Shown here: positions 1-14,200 of the stretch, piece after piece | Layout: every line of letters begins with the position of its first letter | Numbering within the stretch: position 1 is the stretch's first letter | Source: Lytechinus variegatus | Lineage: Eukaryota > Echinodermata > Echinoidea > Temnopleuroida > Toxopneustidae | Length of the DNA: 64,000 nucleotides | Reading direction: 5' to 3' | NCBI RefSeq assembly: GCF_018143015.1 | Contig: NC_054746.1 | Coordinates: 38,814,687 to 38,878,686, forward strand | Notes under the pieces: model-generated | Databases searched by the model: none | What the model was told of the DNA's origin: nothing | What the model saw: the letters and a program-made list of their open reading frames with translations, nothing else | Program-made: the position numbers and the translations under genes

Positions 1-2118
1 TCCAGCACGATCAGCACTAAATAAAAGAGGAACATTATTACCATACAGAGGTCCCAATTTTCTTGTTTGTCTATTCTTACATCATTGTTAATATCTCAAC
101 AAAGTTGCCAAGAAAACTATTAAAAAGCAACAACTTTCAGTTCCTGGGTTGGTTGACATACTGAATCTTATACCTTTTTCATAAACCCATCCTCCAATTA
201 GCCGCCTAAGAGTAATGCGGATAATTCAATAAAAATTGCGTTCACAAACTCCGAAAATAATCCGCACTATTTTTACGAGCGCCCGTCCTGAAAAAGACGG
301 ATAATCGTCATGACAACTGGACACGCCCCCTCCGATGCGGTGGTGTTGGAAAAGGGTGACCTTGTGACCGCACCATGGCAATTATCCGCATTATTTGGAA
401 ATGTGTTCATAAAGTCAAAATCTTGTCCCGATGCTGCTATTATGCGGATAATAACAGCATCAAAATAATGCGGATAACTCTGGTCCTCCTCCGATTTTAC
501 GACCAAATTATGCTGCTATTAGCCGCATAATTGGGTTTATGAAAGGGGTATACACTTTGTGGGTAAATCATTTTTTTATTTTTTATTGACTAGATGATCT
601 ATCAAGTCTTGTACACTCAGAATCTCAACTCTTTCTCTTACGAAATGATGTCATTACATCAAAGTATAAAGCTGTCACAGCAGATTCATTTAGGGTAGCA
701 ATGATTTCCCTTTCTTGAAAATTGAAATTACTTAGAAACATGACCCCTGTCAACATCCCAGCAGCAAGTTACAACTGAACATCAATTCATTGTCAATGAA
801 TATATCCACATCATGTTCTTTTTTTCTTCCTTTAATTGTTTTTTCCTCTGGTAAAAAGTCATAACATCAATGCAGGCAAAAGAGTCCATAGTTTAATATA
901 TTGTACATGACAAAAAAAATCTTCAATATTTGGCAGTAGTTGAATAGAATCCATGAATATATAGATATAAAGCATGAAGCTTCAATGAGGGAAATTTACA
1001 CAACACAGCATTTTACCAATCCAAAAAAAAATCCATATGTTCAAGTTCAAGATTTTCAAAATTGGCTGTTTGAGAGACGTGTTACTCATACACTCTTTTC
1101 TTCACCTCATTACTGATGTACAAATAACCTCTTCCACTAACTGACCATAAAATCCAGTGCTAAAGGCTTCTATCTAGGCAAGGGTCAATTACAAGCTTGC
1201 TAGCGTGTGCCCGGTAAGTGAAAATCAAATTAAGTGCTATCATTGAACCCACCAACCCTCTAGCTATCTCAGCGGTGGATACAAAGAAGTGATAAATAGA
1301 ATATTACCATGAGACAACTGCTTGTACAGAAAGGCCATTATGAACAGGAAGGGAATTAGAAACAGACAATCAGAGGAATGCTAATAAATATATGTGTTGT
1401 ATCGAAAAATAATGAACCAATCATATAGAAAATGTGTAATACAGATCATAATAGATATTATGAAGTTACCACAAGAGACTTAATCAAATAGATTAAAGTT
1501 TAATTTCTATTTTCTGTCAGTTGTTTCAGCAAATTACAATTATTGATACCTTGTCTGCATCATGCTTTCATTACTTTAGCCAATAGAGATAAGAGAGCAA
1601 AATAAATGTTTTGGTTCTTGCCATGGTAAAATAGTGGCATATCTAGAAGAGCAAGAGCGATGCATGTCCAAGGTGCCACTTTCAGAAGAGGAGGCATAAA
1701 AAGGCAAAAGTACATTGTAAAGAAACAAAATTTTGGAAGTGAAAATTACAAAACCAACTGGCATCAGGAGTTGAAAGGAAGTCCCGTTAACCGGTGCTTG
1801 TTTGTCTCAGATATCTAAAATGGTGCAGTTTCTGTGCTTATCCCATTTTTTTTCAAGATTAGATGCAATAAATTGCATTGAATTATGTACCTTAAAAGGA
1901 AAATCTTATGCAAAACTGACTGATGCTAAGCATAATTAACATGGCTTCAGCAGGGCAACTGTTATGTGTGTTTCAGGGAATAAATTCTAGCAAAGTACTC
2001 TTTACCTTACCTGGGTTGAGGGCAGCCCAATGTGGAGCAATTGTATGTATGTATGTAGGATCATACCTGTATATTTACAAGCTCCTGACAGAGAAAGGTT
2101 ATGATTAAGTGATCTTAC
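1..2118. other. Spastin intron, left edge of window
   Basis: I see no exon or RNA gene here. The stretch holds one MITE-like element (169-551, listed separately), A/T-rich sequence and several short open frames without recognisable content. It is most likely the intron between spastin exon 6 and the next exon. Confidence 0.6.
169..551. mobile_element. MITE-like element with about 20-bp terminal inverted repeats
   Basis: The left end reads TACCTTTTTCATAAACCCA and the right end TGGGTTTATGAAAGGGGTA, which are inverted copies with two mismatches. Homology continues inward as an imperfect palindrome built on AATTAGCCGC / GCGGCTAAT and repeated ATGCGGATAA words. It has no coding capacity. The flanks suggest a TA duplication. 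Superfamily not identified. Confidence 0.7.
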
Positions 2119-2258
2119 CAGCATTGTCTTGCCATTCCCTGGTGGTCCAAAGAGCAGTAGACCTCTTGCAGGTTCCCTGAGGCCTGTGAAGAGTTCTGGT
2201 CTTAAAGCTGGTAGGATCACTATCTCTTGAAGGGCTTGTTTTGCTGCCTCCTGTCCAG
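2119..2258 (-). CDS. SPAST: Spastin coding exon 6: AAA ATPase N-terminal part with Walker A
   Basis: The 140-nt exon reads [20 protein letters not shown], continues through [17 protein letters not shown], and ends in the Walker A P-loop [10 protein letters not shown], which binds ATP phosphates. The acceptor is CCAAAG and the donor ATGCTG followed by GTAAGA. The next exon should begin AKAVA but is not visible to the left, so the gene leaves the window here. Confidence 0.95.
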
Positions 2259-5200
2259 CTTTGGAAAGACAGACAGATTTGAACAAATATATGAAACATT
2301 TTACCTTCATTTCAAAGCTAACAAGTGGAATGCCTCTGGCCGTCTCACCTGCATCACGCGGTTCAATATAGCAGCAGTGCTGACTTTGAATACTACTCTA
2401 ACTCGCACAAGATGTTCAGTGATACATGGTTACTCTTATGTCCACTTTTTATGAACTAGACCAATAAACTTACAGAGATATGATGGTTATTCAACAAAAA
2501 ACCCCAACATGGCCAAAGTTCATTGACCTTACATGACCTTTGACCTTGATCATGTGACCTGAAACTCGCACAGGATGTTCAGTGATACTTGATTACTCTT
2601 ATGTACAAGTTTCATGAATCAGATCCATAAACTTTCAAAGTTTTGATGGTAATTCAACTGATACACCCAATTCGGCCAAAGTTCATTGACCTTTGACCTT
2701 GGTCATGTGACCTGAAACGCGCACAGGATGTTCAGTGATATTTGATTACTCATATGTCCAAGTTTAATGAACTAGACTAATAAACTTTCAAAGTTATGAT
2801 GGTAATTCAACAGATACCCCCGATTTGGCCAAAGTTCATTGACCCTAAATGACCTTTGACCTTAATCATGAGACCTGAAACTTGCACAAAATATTCAGTG
2901 ATGCTTGATTACTATTATGTCCAAGTTTCATGAATCAGATCCATAAACTTTTAAAGTTATGATGGGAATTCAACAGATATCCCCAATTCGGCCAAAGTTC
3001 ATTGACCCTAAATGACCTTTGACCTTGGTCATGTGATGTGAAACTTATGCAGGATGTTCAGTGATACTTGATTAACCTTATGTCCAAGTTTCATGAACTA
3101 GGTCCATATATTTTCTAAGTTATGATGACATTTCAAAAACTTAACCTCAGGTTAAGATTTCAATGTTGATTCCTCCAACATGGTCTAAGTTCATTGACCC
3201 TAAATGACCTTTGACCTTGGTCATGTGACATGAAACTTTAATAGGATGTTTAGTAATACTTGATTAACCTTATGGCCAAGTTTCATGAACTAGGTCCATA
3301 TACTTTCTAAGTTATGATGTCATTTCAAAAACTTAACCTCAGGTTAAGATTTGATGTTGACGCCGCCGCCGCCGCCGTCGGAAAAGCGGCGCCTATAGTC
3401 TCACTCTGCTTCGCAGGTGAGACAATAAAAATTCAGCAATTGTATTGTTTATTTTAAACTTGTGATATATTAAAAACAGTGTCTTGACCCATTTCTGTAC
3501 TCTTAAACTGGTCTTACTGATGAATTTACTATTTGTTTGCACATTATAACTGTTCTTTAAGGCTTGTTATATACATACATGTAGATAGAGAGGCCGAAAG
3601 CTCGGATTAAATTGTGGTCTATCAGCAACGTCAATTCGTCTTGACATTTTTTTGCCTAAGTATTTGGTACAAGACACAGAGTCATGTTAAGGAGTAGATG
3701 CCTGTTTACATTTGTACCTCATATATATATATATATGCTTTATAAGCTGAAGTGATCATATTGAACATGGGAAAGAAAAGGAAACTGAATACAAAACTTT
3801 TCCGAAAGATATTCACATTTTTTATCTTTCATGTTACCATTAACATAGATGACTGAATAAAAAAAATTTTACTTTCAAAGAAAAAAAAAATGCAATGTAT
3901 GTTAGCACATACAAGTTTGAAGTATAAAAGTACAAATAAAAAAGCCCCATATCCCAATTATCTTTTGACGTCGTTATTTTAGGAATTGTAATTATTTCAA
4001 GAATCCTTAGTAAATTACTAACTTCAGAAGAAGTTACCTTACAGTATCAGTCTCTCCTTGTACCTCATTTCAAGGCTAAGTAGCTGGAGTGTTTCTGCAA
4101 GTCAGGTATCATTTCATGCGCATTTACATATCAGAGCGAGAAATCAATACTTACAGCACACAGCTGATGGTTCAATGTAATCTACGCCATGACTGGTAGA
4201 AACAAACCAATACATAATGAGTAATAGTAGAAACCAATACTACAGGGTTATCTTTGTAGGAGATTCGAGAGATGCCAGAGAGGATGGATAAAAAAGAATA
4301 AAAATAGTCATTTAACTTGGTCACTACTGAATCCTGTAATTTTCATTGGGCTATCTTGAGGATCATCGTATTCCAGTAGGCAATTGGTTAACGGTCAATA
4401 TGATTGTAAGGGATTAGTTTAAAGGGGAGATAATAAGGGAGAGAGGAATGAGGGAAGACAGGTAGGGAGAAGCGAAAGACAGGAAAACAAATAGATAATT
4501 CAGAAAAGAGACATAGAATCCGTGGCATATGTGTAATAGGGGGAAGCAAGAGTGCACATCCTGGAACACCAGTTTCAGAAGGGTGGGGGTGCACAAAAGG
4601 TGCAATATTATGCTTACCAATATCATTAAATGTAACCTTAGGTCCACTGTCTAAGATCTCATCTAATATTCTATTAGCAAGCTTAGAATCCACATTCTTC
4701 AATCTTGATATAGTCTGTTTCATATCTTTGACAGGAGGAATTGATCTGGTTGGTGATCGGAGATCCTTCTTTCCTGTTGAGGTGTGACCTTTGACCTGCA
4801 GTGGATATGGTGCAAATTATATCAATTTGTTAATGTAAAAGATCATTATCTACAATTATTTCCCAGTTATTATCTGATTAGTTTTTCACTTTTACTGAAA
4901 GCTGACCACCAAAAATTGAGCCGGTTTTAAAATGCCTTCCAAATGCTAACATAAACATTGCAATGTTACACTATCAGGTAAGCTAGCCTTGATACAAAGA
5001 TGACTCATATTTTTCTTTGTGTCACTTTTTACAAGATTAATTGCTTCAAAGTACAATCACTTTGTCATAGCATGAATGATGTTTGTACTCATGTGATGAC
5101 CTATCTGTTTCAATGTCATCTTAATCATGACATGATGACGGATGAATGTGACTATTAATCACATGATCTTGGAGTCACCTGATTGTCACAATTCAAGTAA

Positions 5201-8200
5201 ATTGATTGGTGTACAATATTTCACATTCACTCATCAACTGAGAGATAAAAATGAAGATATCTAAAATCCTAATTCATGAATTTCTTTATCAAACGTTTGC
5301 TACTATTCTTTTAGCCAAAAAAAAAAAACTTCCAAGTTTCCATCAATGAAATAACATTATTTCAGCCTTGAAATAAAAGCTTGTAAAATTGTATTTTTTG
5401 TTATTGATCAGACCAGAGCTCATTCAGTCAGATTAATCTACATATAAAAAAATACAGTTTCATTTTCTTGTAAACAAATTCACTATCAAAAGCAATCTTA
5501 TTATCCTATTCAACAATAACCCCAGCACAAGAGACATACCATTTATATAATGAATAGTTTTTGTTTTGTTGGCAACTTTTCCTTATGTTATGCCAATATC
5601 AATTACTTAGAAGTGAATGCAGTTCATTTTACATATGATCCTTGTAAATAAAACATATCAATCAATGACTAAACTTGAGTGACTTGGCGATGTTGTTTCC
5701 TCACAAATTAAGTTACCATGGCAACAAGTTTATCTCTTCTAAACTTGGCATTATTCAAGAATATATTATAAAGAAGCACACAGAAGGGTACCCTATATGA
5801 GTTCAAGGTGATAGATAGTTTTATTCAGAATCAATGCATTTCAGACTTTCAGTGAATACTGTGGCATATCATAAAAAGGAAACCTAACACCTTGTAATAT
5901 ATCATGAAAAAAGGCTTAAAAATACCTACAGAGAAAAAGATAAAAAGAAAGAAAAATTCACCTACTGCTATTCTGGTCATTGGTTAATATTTGTTGACGT
6001 TTCAAACAACCATAACACTACTTGCAATGACATTTCTCAAGGCATGTGTGCTTTCTGCCACTTCCTTTCTTCCTTCCTTCAAATCATAATCCTACCAAAC
6101 TCTAACAGGAACCTTAATCTCTTCCTTAGCATCAAACTGATTCCCAAAGCTCAAGCTAAGAATTGAGAGAGAAGATCCCATCTCTGTGACTCATCCTACC
6201 CTGGATCTTTAGCCTTTCAAATCTACCAAGATCAACCATTATCATCATCCATCTTGATAATTAATACTCATCAAAACCCACTACTAAGGTTGGGATCTTT
6301 ATGAATGTCATCATGTCTGTTTGTCTTTGGGTCTCCTACACTGTCTCTTGTTGACGGAAATTGAGCCATTTGGCCAGATTTCTCTGTGAAATTCAATTTC
6401 CTGCATGAGTGTTGCCTGGAATGAAATGTTTTATTGCTTTCTACATAAAGCATGCTTGAATGTAAGTGTAATACTGTCAAGGAATGACAATTTGATCGCT
6501 AAATAACTTGTTTGTTTCAAACATTACAAACATATTTCAATATGTTATTTGAAAATATTATGATTTTTTTGGCTTCTTGTAAAGGGTCTCTAATAACATA
6601 AAAACAGCACAAACAGTAGTCAAATAAATGAAAAACTATCCAACACATTAATATATATAGTCACTTCCATTTGTAATGTCCTTTTCATTTATCACTATTT
6701 TTTTTCATAGACAAGCTACAAGGTCCCCAACGATTCACTAACAGATATGTTTCTTGACTGTGTGAAACTCATTAAAAAGATACATTTTCCTTGTAAACAT
6801 TAATCATCCCATAACTATTTCTCAAGGTAGATGGAAATCTGATAAGAACCTAGTACTGTGCTTAAGAAGGTAAAAACAGTTTTATTACTACTAAGCATTA
6901 CATGTTTTATCCTAAACTAAACTAGAAATCTATGTAACAAATATATCAAATTTTGTTAACTACCTTGGGTTGTGATGGAACAGAAGACTCTGGAAGTGAA
7001 TCTGATCTTGGTAAATGAGGTAGAGTTCTAGCAGGACTCCTAGTTCTATTGCTATTCTTGGATGATATACCTGTGGTTGCTTTGTGAAGTAGCTTTGGAG
7101 ATGATCGGTGTGATGCTTCTCCTATGAAAGAAATTAGAATTCAAGAAATAAAAGGTTATTTTATTTCTCAAATAAAACCATTTAAAAGTATAATGTGGAA
7201 AACATGAATTCTTCTTTTTATTAAGAATCAGTCAAGTTAAATTCCTAGGAATTCAAGTTAATAGAGAGAAAATTGAAATCCGTACATAAACATACAATGT
7301 AACAAAGGACCTTTCACATGGAAAATTTGTACTGTAATTTGAATGAAACTTAACTGGAATTCACCTCCGGAGTAGAATTTGAATTCCAGTTTTTTCCATT
7401 TCTAATCTGAAGCTACAGTTAAAAAAAGAACATCCATTTATGAAACGTACTTTCAGTACAGAAAGCAAAAATCTTTTCATTCAGAAAATGAGTAATGTAT
7501 CTTGGAGTGTTAAAAGCTCTGATCCCAATGAAGAATACAATATGTTTTTACAAAAATTTCAAACCATTTACGAATTATGTTTTCCATTGAAACGTTTTGT
7601 GAAAAAGAAATTTAAAAATAAACCATTTTTTACTAAATCATTTCGAAAGCTATGTAATAAAAAATGTTGTTTATATAAAAAATATCTAAAAGAAAAAACT
7701 CAAGAAAATTTTGTTAAAAATGAGAAATACTGTAAATTATGAGATCAAAAAGGCTAAAAGGGTATATTTTAAAAGCAAATTTGAAAATGCTGCAGGTGAT
7801 ATGAAAAATACATGGAAGGTCATCAACAATGTATTAGGGCGGAGTGTGAAAAAGACTGTTATACCAAGTGCAATTCAGTATAATGATGAAACAATAAATG
7901 GGACAGGTGCAATATGCAATGCTTTTAATAAATATTTTGTAAACATAAGTCACTATCTTCTTCTTTTACTGATTCTGGGGACTTTTTGCAATATGTAAAT
8001 AGAAATGAATCATCAATGTTTTTTACTCCATGCACACCCAAAGAAATCATTGATATTGTTTTGAAGTTTAAGAGTGGAAAGAGCCCCTGGCTTTGATGGA
8101 GTACGTGGTGAATTGGTTAAAAGTGTTATTCATATTTTATGTCATCCTTTATGTGAGATAATCAATTTATCTCTGAATACTGGTATTGTACCTGACAAAT

Positions 8201-11200
8201 TAAAAATCGCCAAAGTCATTCCAGTTCATAAAAGTGGATTAAAAGATAGTATATCTAATTACAGACCTATATCTATTTTCCCTTTGTTTTCTAAAATCTT
8301 AGAGAAATGTGTGTATATACGTGTATATAAATATTTATTCTTGGACAAGTGCAATATCATTACTCCAAAGCAGTTTGGTTTTCGTGCAGGTCACTCTACA
8401 TCTTCTGCCATTATCGAGTTAATACACAAAGTATCAATTGCCTTTGAAAAAAAAGAAGCAATGATTGGGTTGTTTTTAGACCTTAGTAAGGCCTTTGATT
8501 CTCTGGATCATAATATTTTATTAAAAAAGTTAGAGAGATATGGATTTAGAGGTGTTGTATTTGAATGGTTTAAAAATTATTTAAGTAATCGTAAACAGTA
8601 TGTATTATTAGATGAATGTGAATCTCAGATGATGACAGTAAGGTGTGGAGTGCCCCAAGGCTCAATATTAGGCCCATTATTATTTCTTTTATTTGTAAAT
8701 GACTTGTGCAATATTTCTGAACAATTTGAGCCAATATTATTTGCGGATGATACTAGTGTGTTTATGTCCCACCATGATATCATTACTCTACAAAATAACT
8801 TGAATACTGAATTTGACAAACTGGTAGTCTGGCTTAATAATAATAAACTTGTACTTAACATAAAAAAACAAATTTCATGACTTTCACAAAAAAAACATAT
8901 TGATGCAACCCAAATAAAATTAAAAATCAAAGACTCTTTCATATGTCAAGTCAAACAGACAACTTTTTTAGGGGTAACTATTGACAATAAACTAACATGG
9001 AATGAACACACTAGTGTCATCTGCAATAAAATATCCAAACGTATTGGTTTATTTTATAAACTGAAATCTTTTCCCAAAGAAACTCTAATGATCTTATACA
9101 ACACATTGATATTGCCACATATGTATTACTGTATTCTTACATGGGCATGCTCTAGTATGCAAAATACTAATAGACTTTTTGTGCTGCAAAAGAAAATTAT
9201 AAGACTTGTTTATCACAGCCAATACCTTGCCCATACCAGCCCTATATTCTTTAATCTAAAGACTCTGAAAATGCCTGATATATATGTTTACCAATGTGCA
9301 ATATTCATGTATTTATGTATCCACAAATTATTACCAACATCTATCATATCATATTTCCAACTGAACAGAAATATCAAACTAGGCATTCAAACAATTTTCA
9401 TTTTCCCTTAACAAAAACTTCAACTTACCAAAATACAATTTTTTATAAGGGTCCATTAATTTGGAATGAATTACCATTTACAATAAGACAGAGTCCAACG
9501 CTGAATACTTTTAAAAGAAAAATGAAATTTTTACTATTACATAGGTACCTTTAAATTGTAACAGTTTGATATTTTAAATAAGAATGTATGTGTGTGTGTG
9601 TTTGCTGGTGTTTGATTATGAATGGTGTATGTGTGCTGATGTGAATGTATGGGTGTTAGATTTAAATGTACTGTTTTCAATTCATTTAAATTTGCTATTC
9701 TTAATCAACAATTCAATTTTTAATCTTCTTATCTGTATGGAGATTGGCTTTTTATATAAGGCTCTGCCTTTCTGCCTCTCCTAATACTTTCATTTGTATT
9801 GTTTGTTTTTATATGTTTTCTTTATACTCCTTTATATGTGTGTATATATCTACATTGTTTATATGTTTTTTAATGAAAGTATTGAATAAATGAAATGAAA
9901 TGAATTTGTGATTAGCATTCGTGATTTTAGTTTGGTTTCACACGAGCTAAAAATTTGTCATTAATCTTATTTTTTACCGGAATCATCATTCCAATTACAT
10001 TTTATTTTATTTCTCTAAATAATAGAAAGAAATAGTGTTACGAAACCCATGCAATTATGTTTTACAAAAAAATTGTCTGATACTTATGGTGGTATACAAC
10101 TTAAAGAATATAGACAACCAAGTTGATGTGACTATCAGCTTGAGTTTTACACCTTTACAGCAGGTTTTCACATTGTGTGAACATCACACCATATCACCTG
10201 TACTCTCTCTATCCATGATTGATATACGATCTGTAATATTCCAAGAGGAGAAGTAACTCAGTTCTCAATCAGTCTCTCATCCCAAAACTCTCTTTTTATT
10301 CATCTCTGTGTCTGTTCATCTGTTTCTCTCTGTGATCCTACCTCTTTATTCAATGCTCTCTTTTTCCACCACAGAGAAGGATTCCAATTTTCTACATAAA
10401 AAAACTAAAATTTATTTCGCCCCAAACCGAATGATTTTAATGAAATGTGCTAGGGGGTAGATATTCAAATAATCCAATATCCAAGCACTCCACCCCTTTT
10501 CATACTTTCTTCTTCCCGAGTCTGGCTTATTACAGATGTCTTCAGTCATTCTGTTTCTCTCCATACTTTTATTCACACATTCTTGAGCTCTCAGCTCTCA
10601 CTTCTGAAATCCATACTGTCCAAGTTCATCACCGATAGAATTCACAAACCCCAATCTGAGGTTTGCCTGAGGATAGGATGACCAGTCATCAATCACAACT
10701 CCATTAACACCACATCACACATTATCACCTGCTTACTATCAATGGACACCACCCCATTATTATTACAGATACCCTCAATATTTTAGTCAAATGAGTTAGT
10801 AGTTGTATCATGCTTGGTGTAATCTTGTCAGCAAATTTTTGCCACAAAATATAAATCACTTAATCTGAAGATATGTATATATATATATTTACAATTATTC
10901 GTTATTTTGAGAAGGGAATATAGAAGAATTAATTAAACTAAAATGGGTTTTGAGGAAAACAGGGTTTAAGGAATACAGGTATTAACCTGATGTGCTGAAC
11001 CAAGGTCACCTATGTCCAAAACACTAGAATTACATAGATCAATTGACAACACATTAATTATGTACTCCTCTGTAAAAAAATAATAACTGCCACCCCTAAC
11101 CTCAGATAAAAAAAATCAAATTATACCATTTAAAAGCCTGGTATATTATTATCACAATTGCTCTTATACCTAAATATGAAATCTATATAAATGGTATACT

Positions 11201-14200
11201 TTTCATGATTTGAATGAATATATTTGTATGAATAATCCTAAAACATTCAATCAAAATATGTAGAATACACCCTTATAATTAGCTTTTTCTCTTCACTCTC
11301 TCAGTTTCACATACTTTTGAACATTGAACATTCTATCCCACTGATAGGAAATAAAATCCTGAACGCTTAAGGTGCACAAGCACCGGCTACCTTGGACATG
11401 ATGGTGGTGTGCACTCCAGTTCCTACCACCAGAGCATGGGTTTGTTAGCATCAAATCTCTTTCAATAGGAATTGATTCACAGCTCGTTGCAATTTTGACT
11501 TCCCTTGAGAGATGGACCAATAACTGGTGACATCATCAACGCCCAACCCTCTTCCAATGCACAATTAAGCGCAAACATTTATTAAATAGAATAACTGGTT
11601 CTGATATGGTGTGGGAGAAAGAATGGATGGGAGGGTGGGGGGCTCAGATCCAATGCACAACTAAGTGTAAACATTTATCAAGATGGAATAACTGGTTCTC
11701 ATATTGTGTGGGAAAGAATGGATAGGACGCTCTACAGGACGGGATCTAAGATCCAATGCACAACCAAGCGCAAACATTCATCAAGATGGAATGACTGGTT
11801 CTGATATGGTGTGGGAAAGAATGGATAGGAGGGTGGGGGGCTAAGATCCAATGCACAACCAAGCACAAACATTCATCAAGATGGAATGACTGGTTCTGAT
11901 CTGGGGTAATGGATGGGGAAGAATGGATGACATGGGGGGGGGGTCTCACTTCCAACGCACAACCAAGTTCAAACATTCATCAAGATGGAATGACTGGTTC
12001 TGATCAGATGGAAAGAATGTGATGTTGTGATGAATGTGATGAATGGATGTTGGATGAGGTAGATGATGAGGATGCAGCATCAATGCCCAACCCACTTCCA
12101 AATTCTAGTGCACAATCAAGTGTACACAATAATATGGAATGAGGTCCTGATCTAGTGAATTGGAGGAATGGGAAGGGTACAAGAATCTCCTTCACTGATT
12201 ACCAATATGCTGTCACATCAGGTGTGAAGATTACCAAGATGATTGGTCAAGCAATAATAAATGGGGAAGATGTTGAAGGAGAGGGAAGGGTGTGGGTGCC
12301 ACCATGGTATCATCACACCTCAATGCACAGTGTAAACACACCTGCACTCATTTGAATTGATGTCATCCCTTTACATCGTTCTCTTGCATCTCAGTACATT
12401 CACCTCGATCTTACTCTCTTGTGTTGCCATGGTTACCGATATGGTTGAATCCTTACTCCACTCTGTTTGACAACCTAAGTATATTTACATTCAATCTCCA
12501 TATTGTAGGAATAATGCACCTTTCATGGATGGGTGAAGGAATTATTCTTTGAGTCAATTTTAGATTCCTCTCTCTCTGCAAATTTGATGCATATTATGCC
12601 TTATTCTGATAAGAAGCAGCATTTTTGTGACAATTCTTTTTTTTTTACTCCACAGCCACTTAAAGCTGGTATCAAATTTGGTACAGCTTAAGAATATTGA
12701 ATTTTAAAACTTAAATTCCCTGTCGGATAGAATGAAAGAGTATATAACAAATCATGTGCTATTAGAAAGATGTGACTTTAAATCCAACATTCAAGCACAA
12801 AATTTACAATCAAAACATCTTAATAAAAAAGGTAAATCCTGCCTTAAATAATTTTAATATTTTTATCATAAAGTATAATCTCAAGCATGAATTGATAATC
12901 TTACAGCTTTCATAAATGCGATTACTAAATTTGTAAAATTAATGTTTGAAAGGCCTTTACTTGAAAAAAAAGATGGCATGTCAAAATAAAAATACAAATG
13001 TATATAAAGAACCAGTCAATATAATAGTCACTACATCTTTGCAAGATTAATTCATTATAAAGTGACATTTATGGATGTTGGTTTACTACCAAACTTCTAG
13101 ATAAGCATTTCTACAATTGTGTAGTATTTCATGTTACATCTTATACCTGTCAAAGATCAATAACTGACACATTATCATTTATGTAGTTGAATGGAAAATA
13201 TGTTGTGTGTATTAATTTAATGTTTCTATGATTGTCAAGCTAATTCTCCATGAAGTACCACACCCGCCCCCTAATCCCATTTATATCTTTCCTGCCTCCG
13301 AAATTCTTTAATAATGATAGATTTTGAGCATGATGAAGGAGGATACTGTCTTTCAGCTGGTAGTTTCTAATCTTCATTAGATCACACATGAATGTACCTC
13401 TACTACAGGTCAAGGCCATGTTCAGTGAGCAGAGGCATTTTATTCTCCCTTCCTTTTTTCATTACATCTCTTCCTCTGTGTGACATCCCTATATGCCATT
13501 GAACATTCAAGAAAGAGAGATTGTTCTGAAAATAAAATGCTATAAATATCCTGAGATGATCCCTTGCACTGTTGATGGTCCCATGGTAAGGATTAATCAA
13601 TTAGGATGGCAAGCCTCTTCCTCACTCACACAACACTTCAAGGGATTAGGAGTTCAACAGAGCCCTAGCAACAACTTTAATCACCCAACCCTGAACCTAG
13701 ACATATCATCATATGTGAGATGATATACATGTATACTGGCAAAGTTAGTCACAAAAGGACTGTAAAAATAAAAGGCAACAATAATACTACAATTACCTTA
13801 ATGAAGAGCGAGTTAAGTTTTCTATAATCCACAATATGACAATGACATATTTATCATATTGTTTTTAAAGGCCATGGAAATAGGTTATGAATGCATATAT
13901 ATTCAGCAAAATCTAAAGGAAAAAAAGTGATTAGTTTTTCATGAAGCTAACATAATTTTGGTTGCATTAGATGCCATTTAAAGACACCATAAATATTTGG
14001 AATAAATTCAATCATGCTATGAATGTTACATCAGTTACGAGATGGGACTAGAAACAATCAACTCTTAAAATTTAAATAACATGGGGAGAAAAACTTCTCC
14101 ACACAGTCCACACATCAGAGATTTATAATCAAATCAATGTTTCTTACTTCAAACCCTGGCTACTATCAAGTACCCTCTTGGTAGCTTCACTCCTGAGGTC

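Noticed and set aside
1-2118. Search for the next spastin exon (expected to start AKAVA)
   Set aside because: No matching reverse-complement sequence with splice sites was found, so no exon is claimed.
9584-9784. Small Val/Cys-rich open frame downstream of the LINE coding region
   Set aside because: It lies in the 3' UTR of the retrotransposon and has GT-repeat composition.
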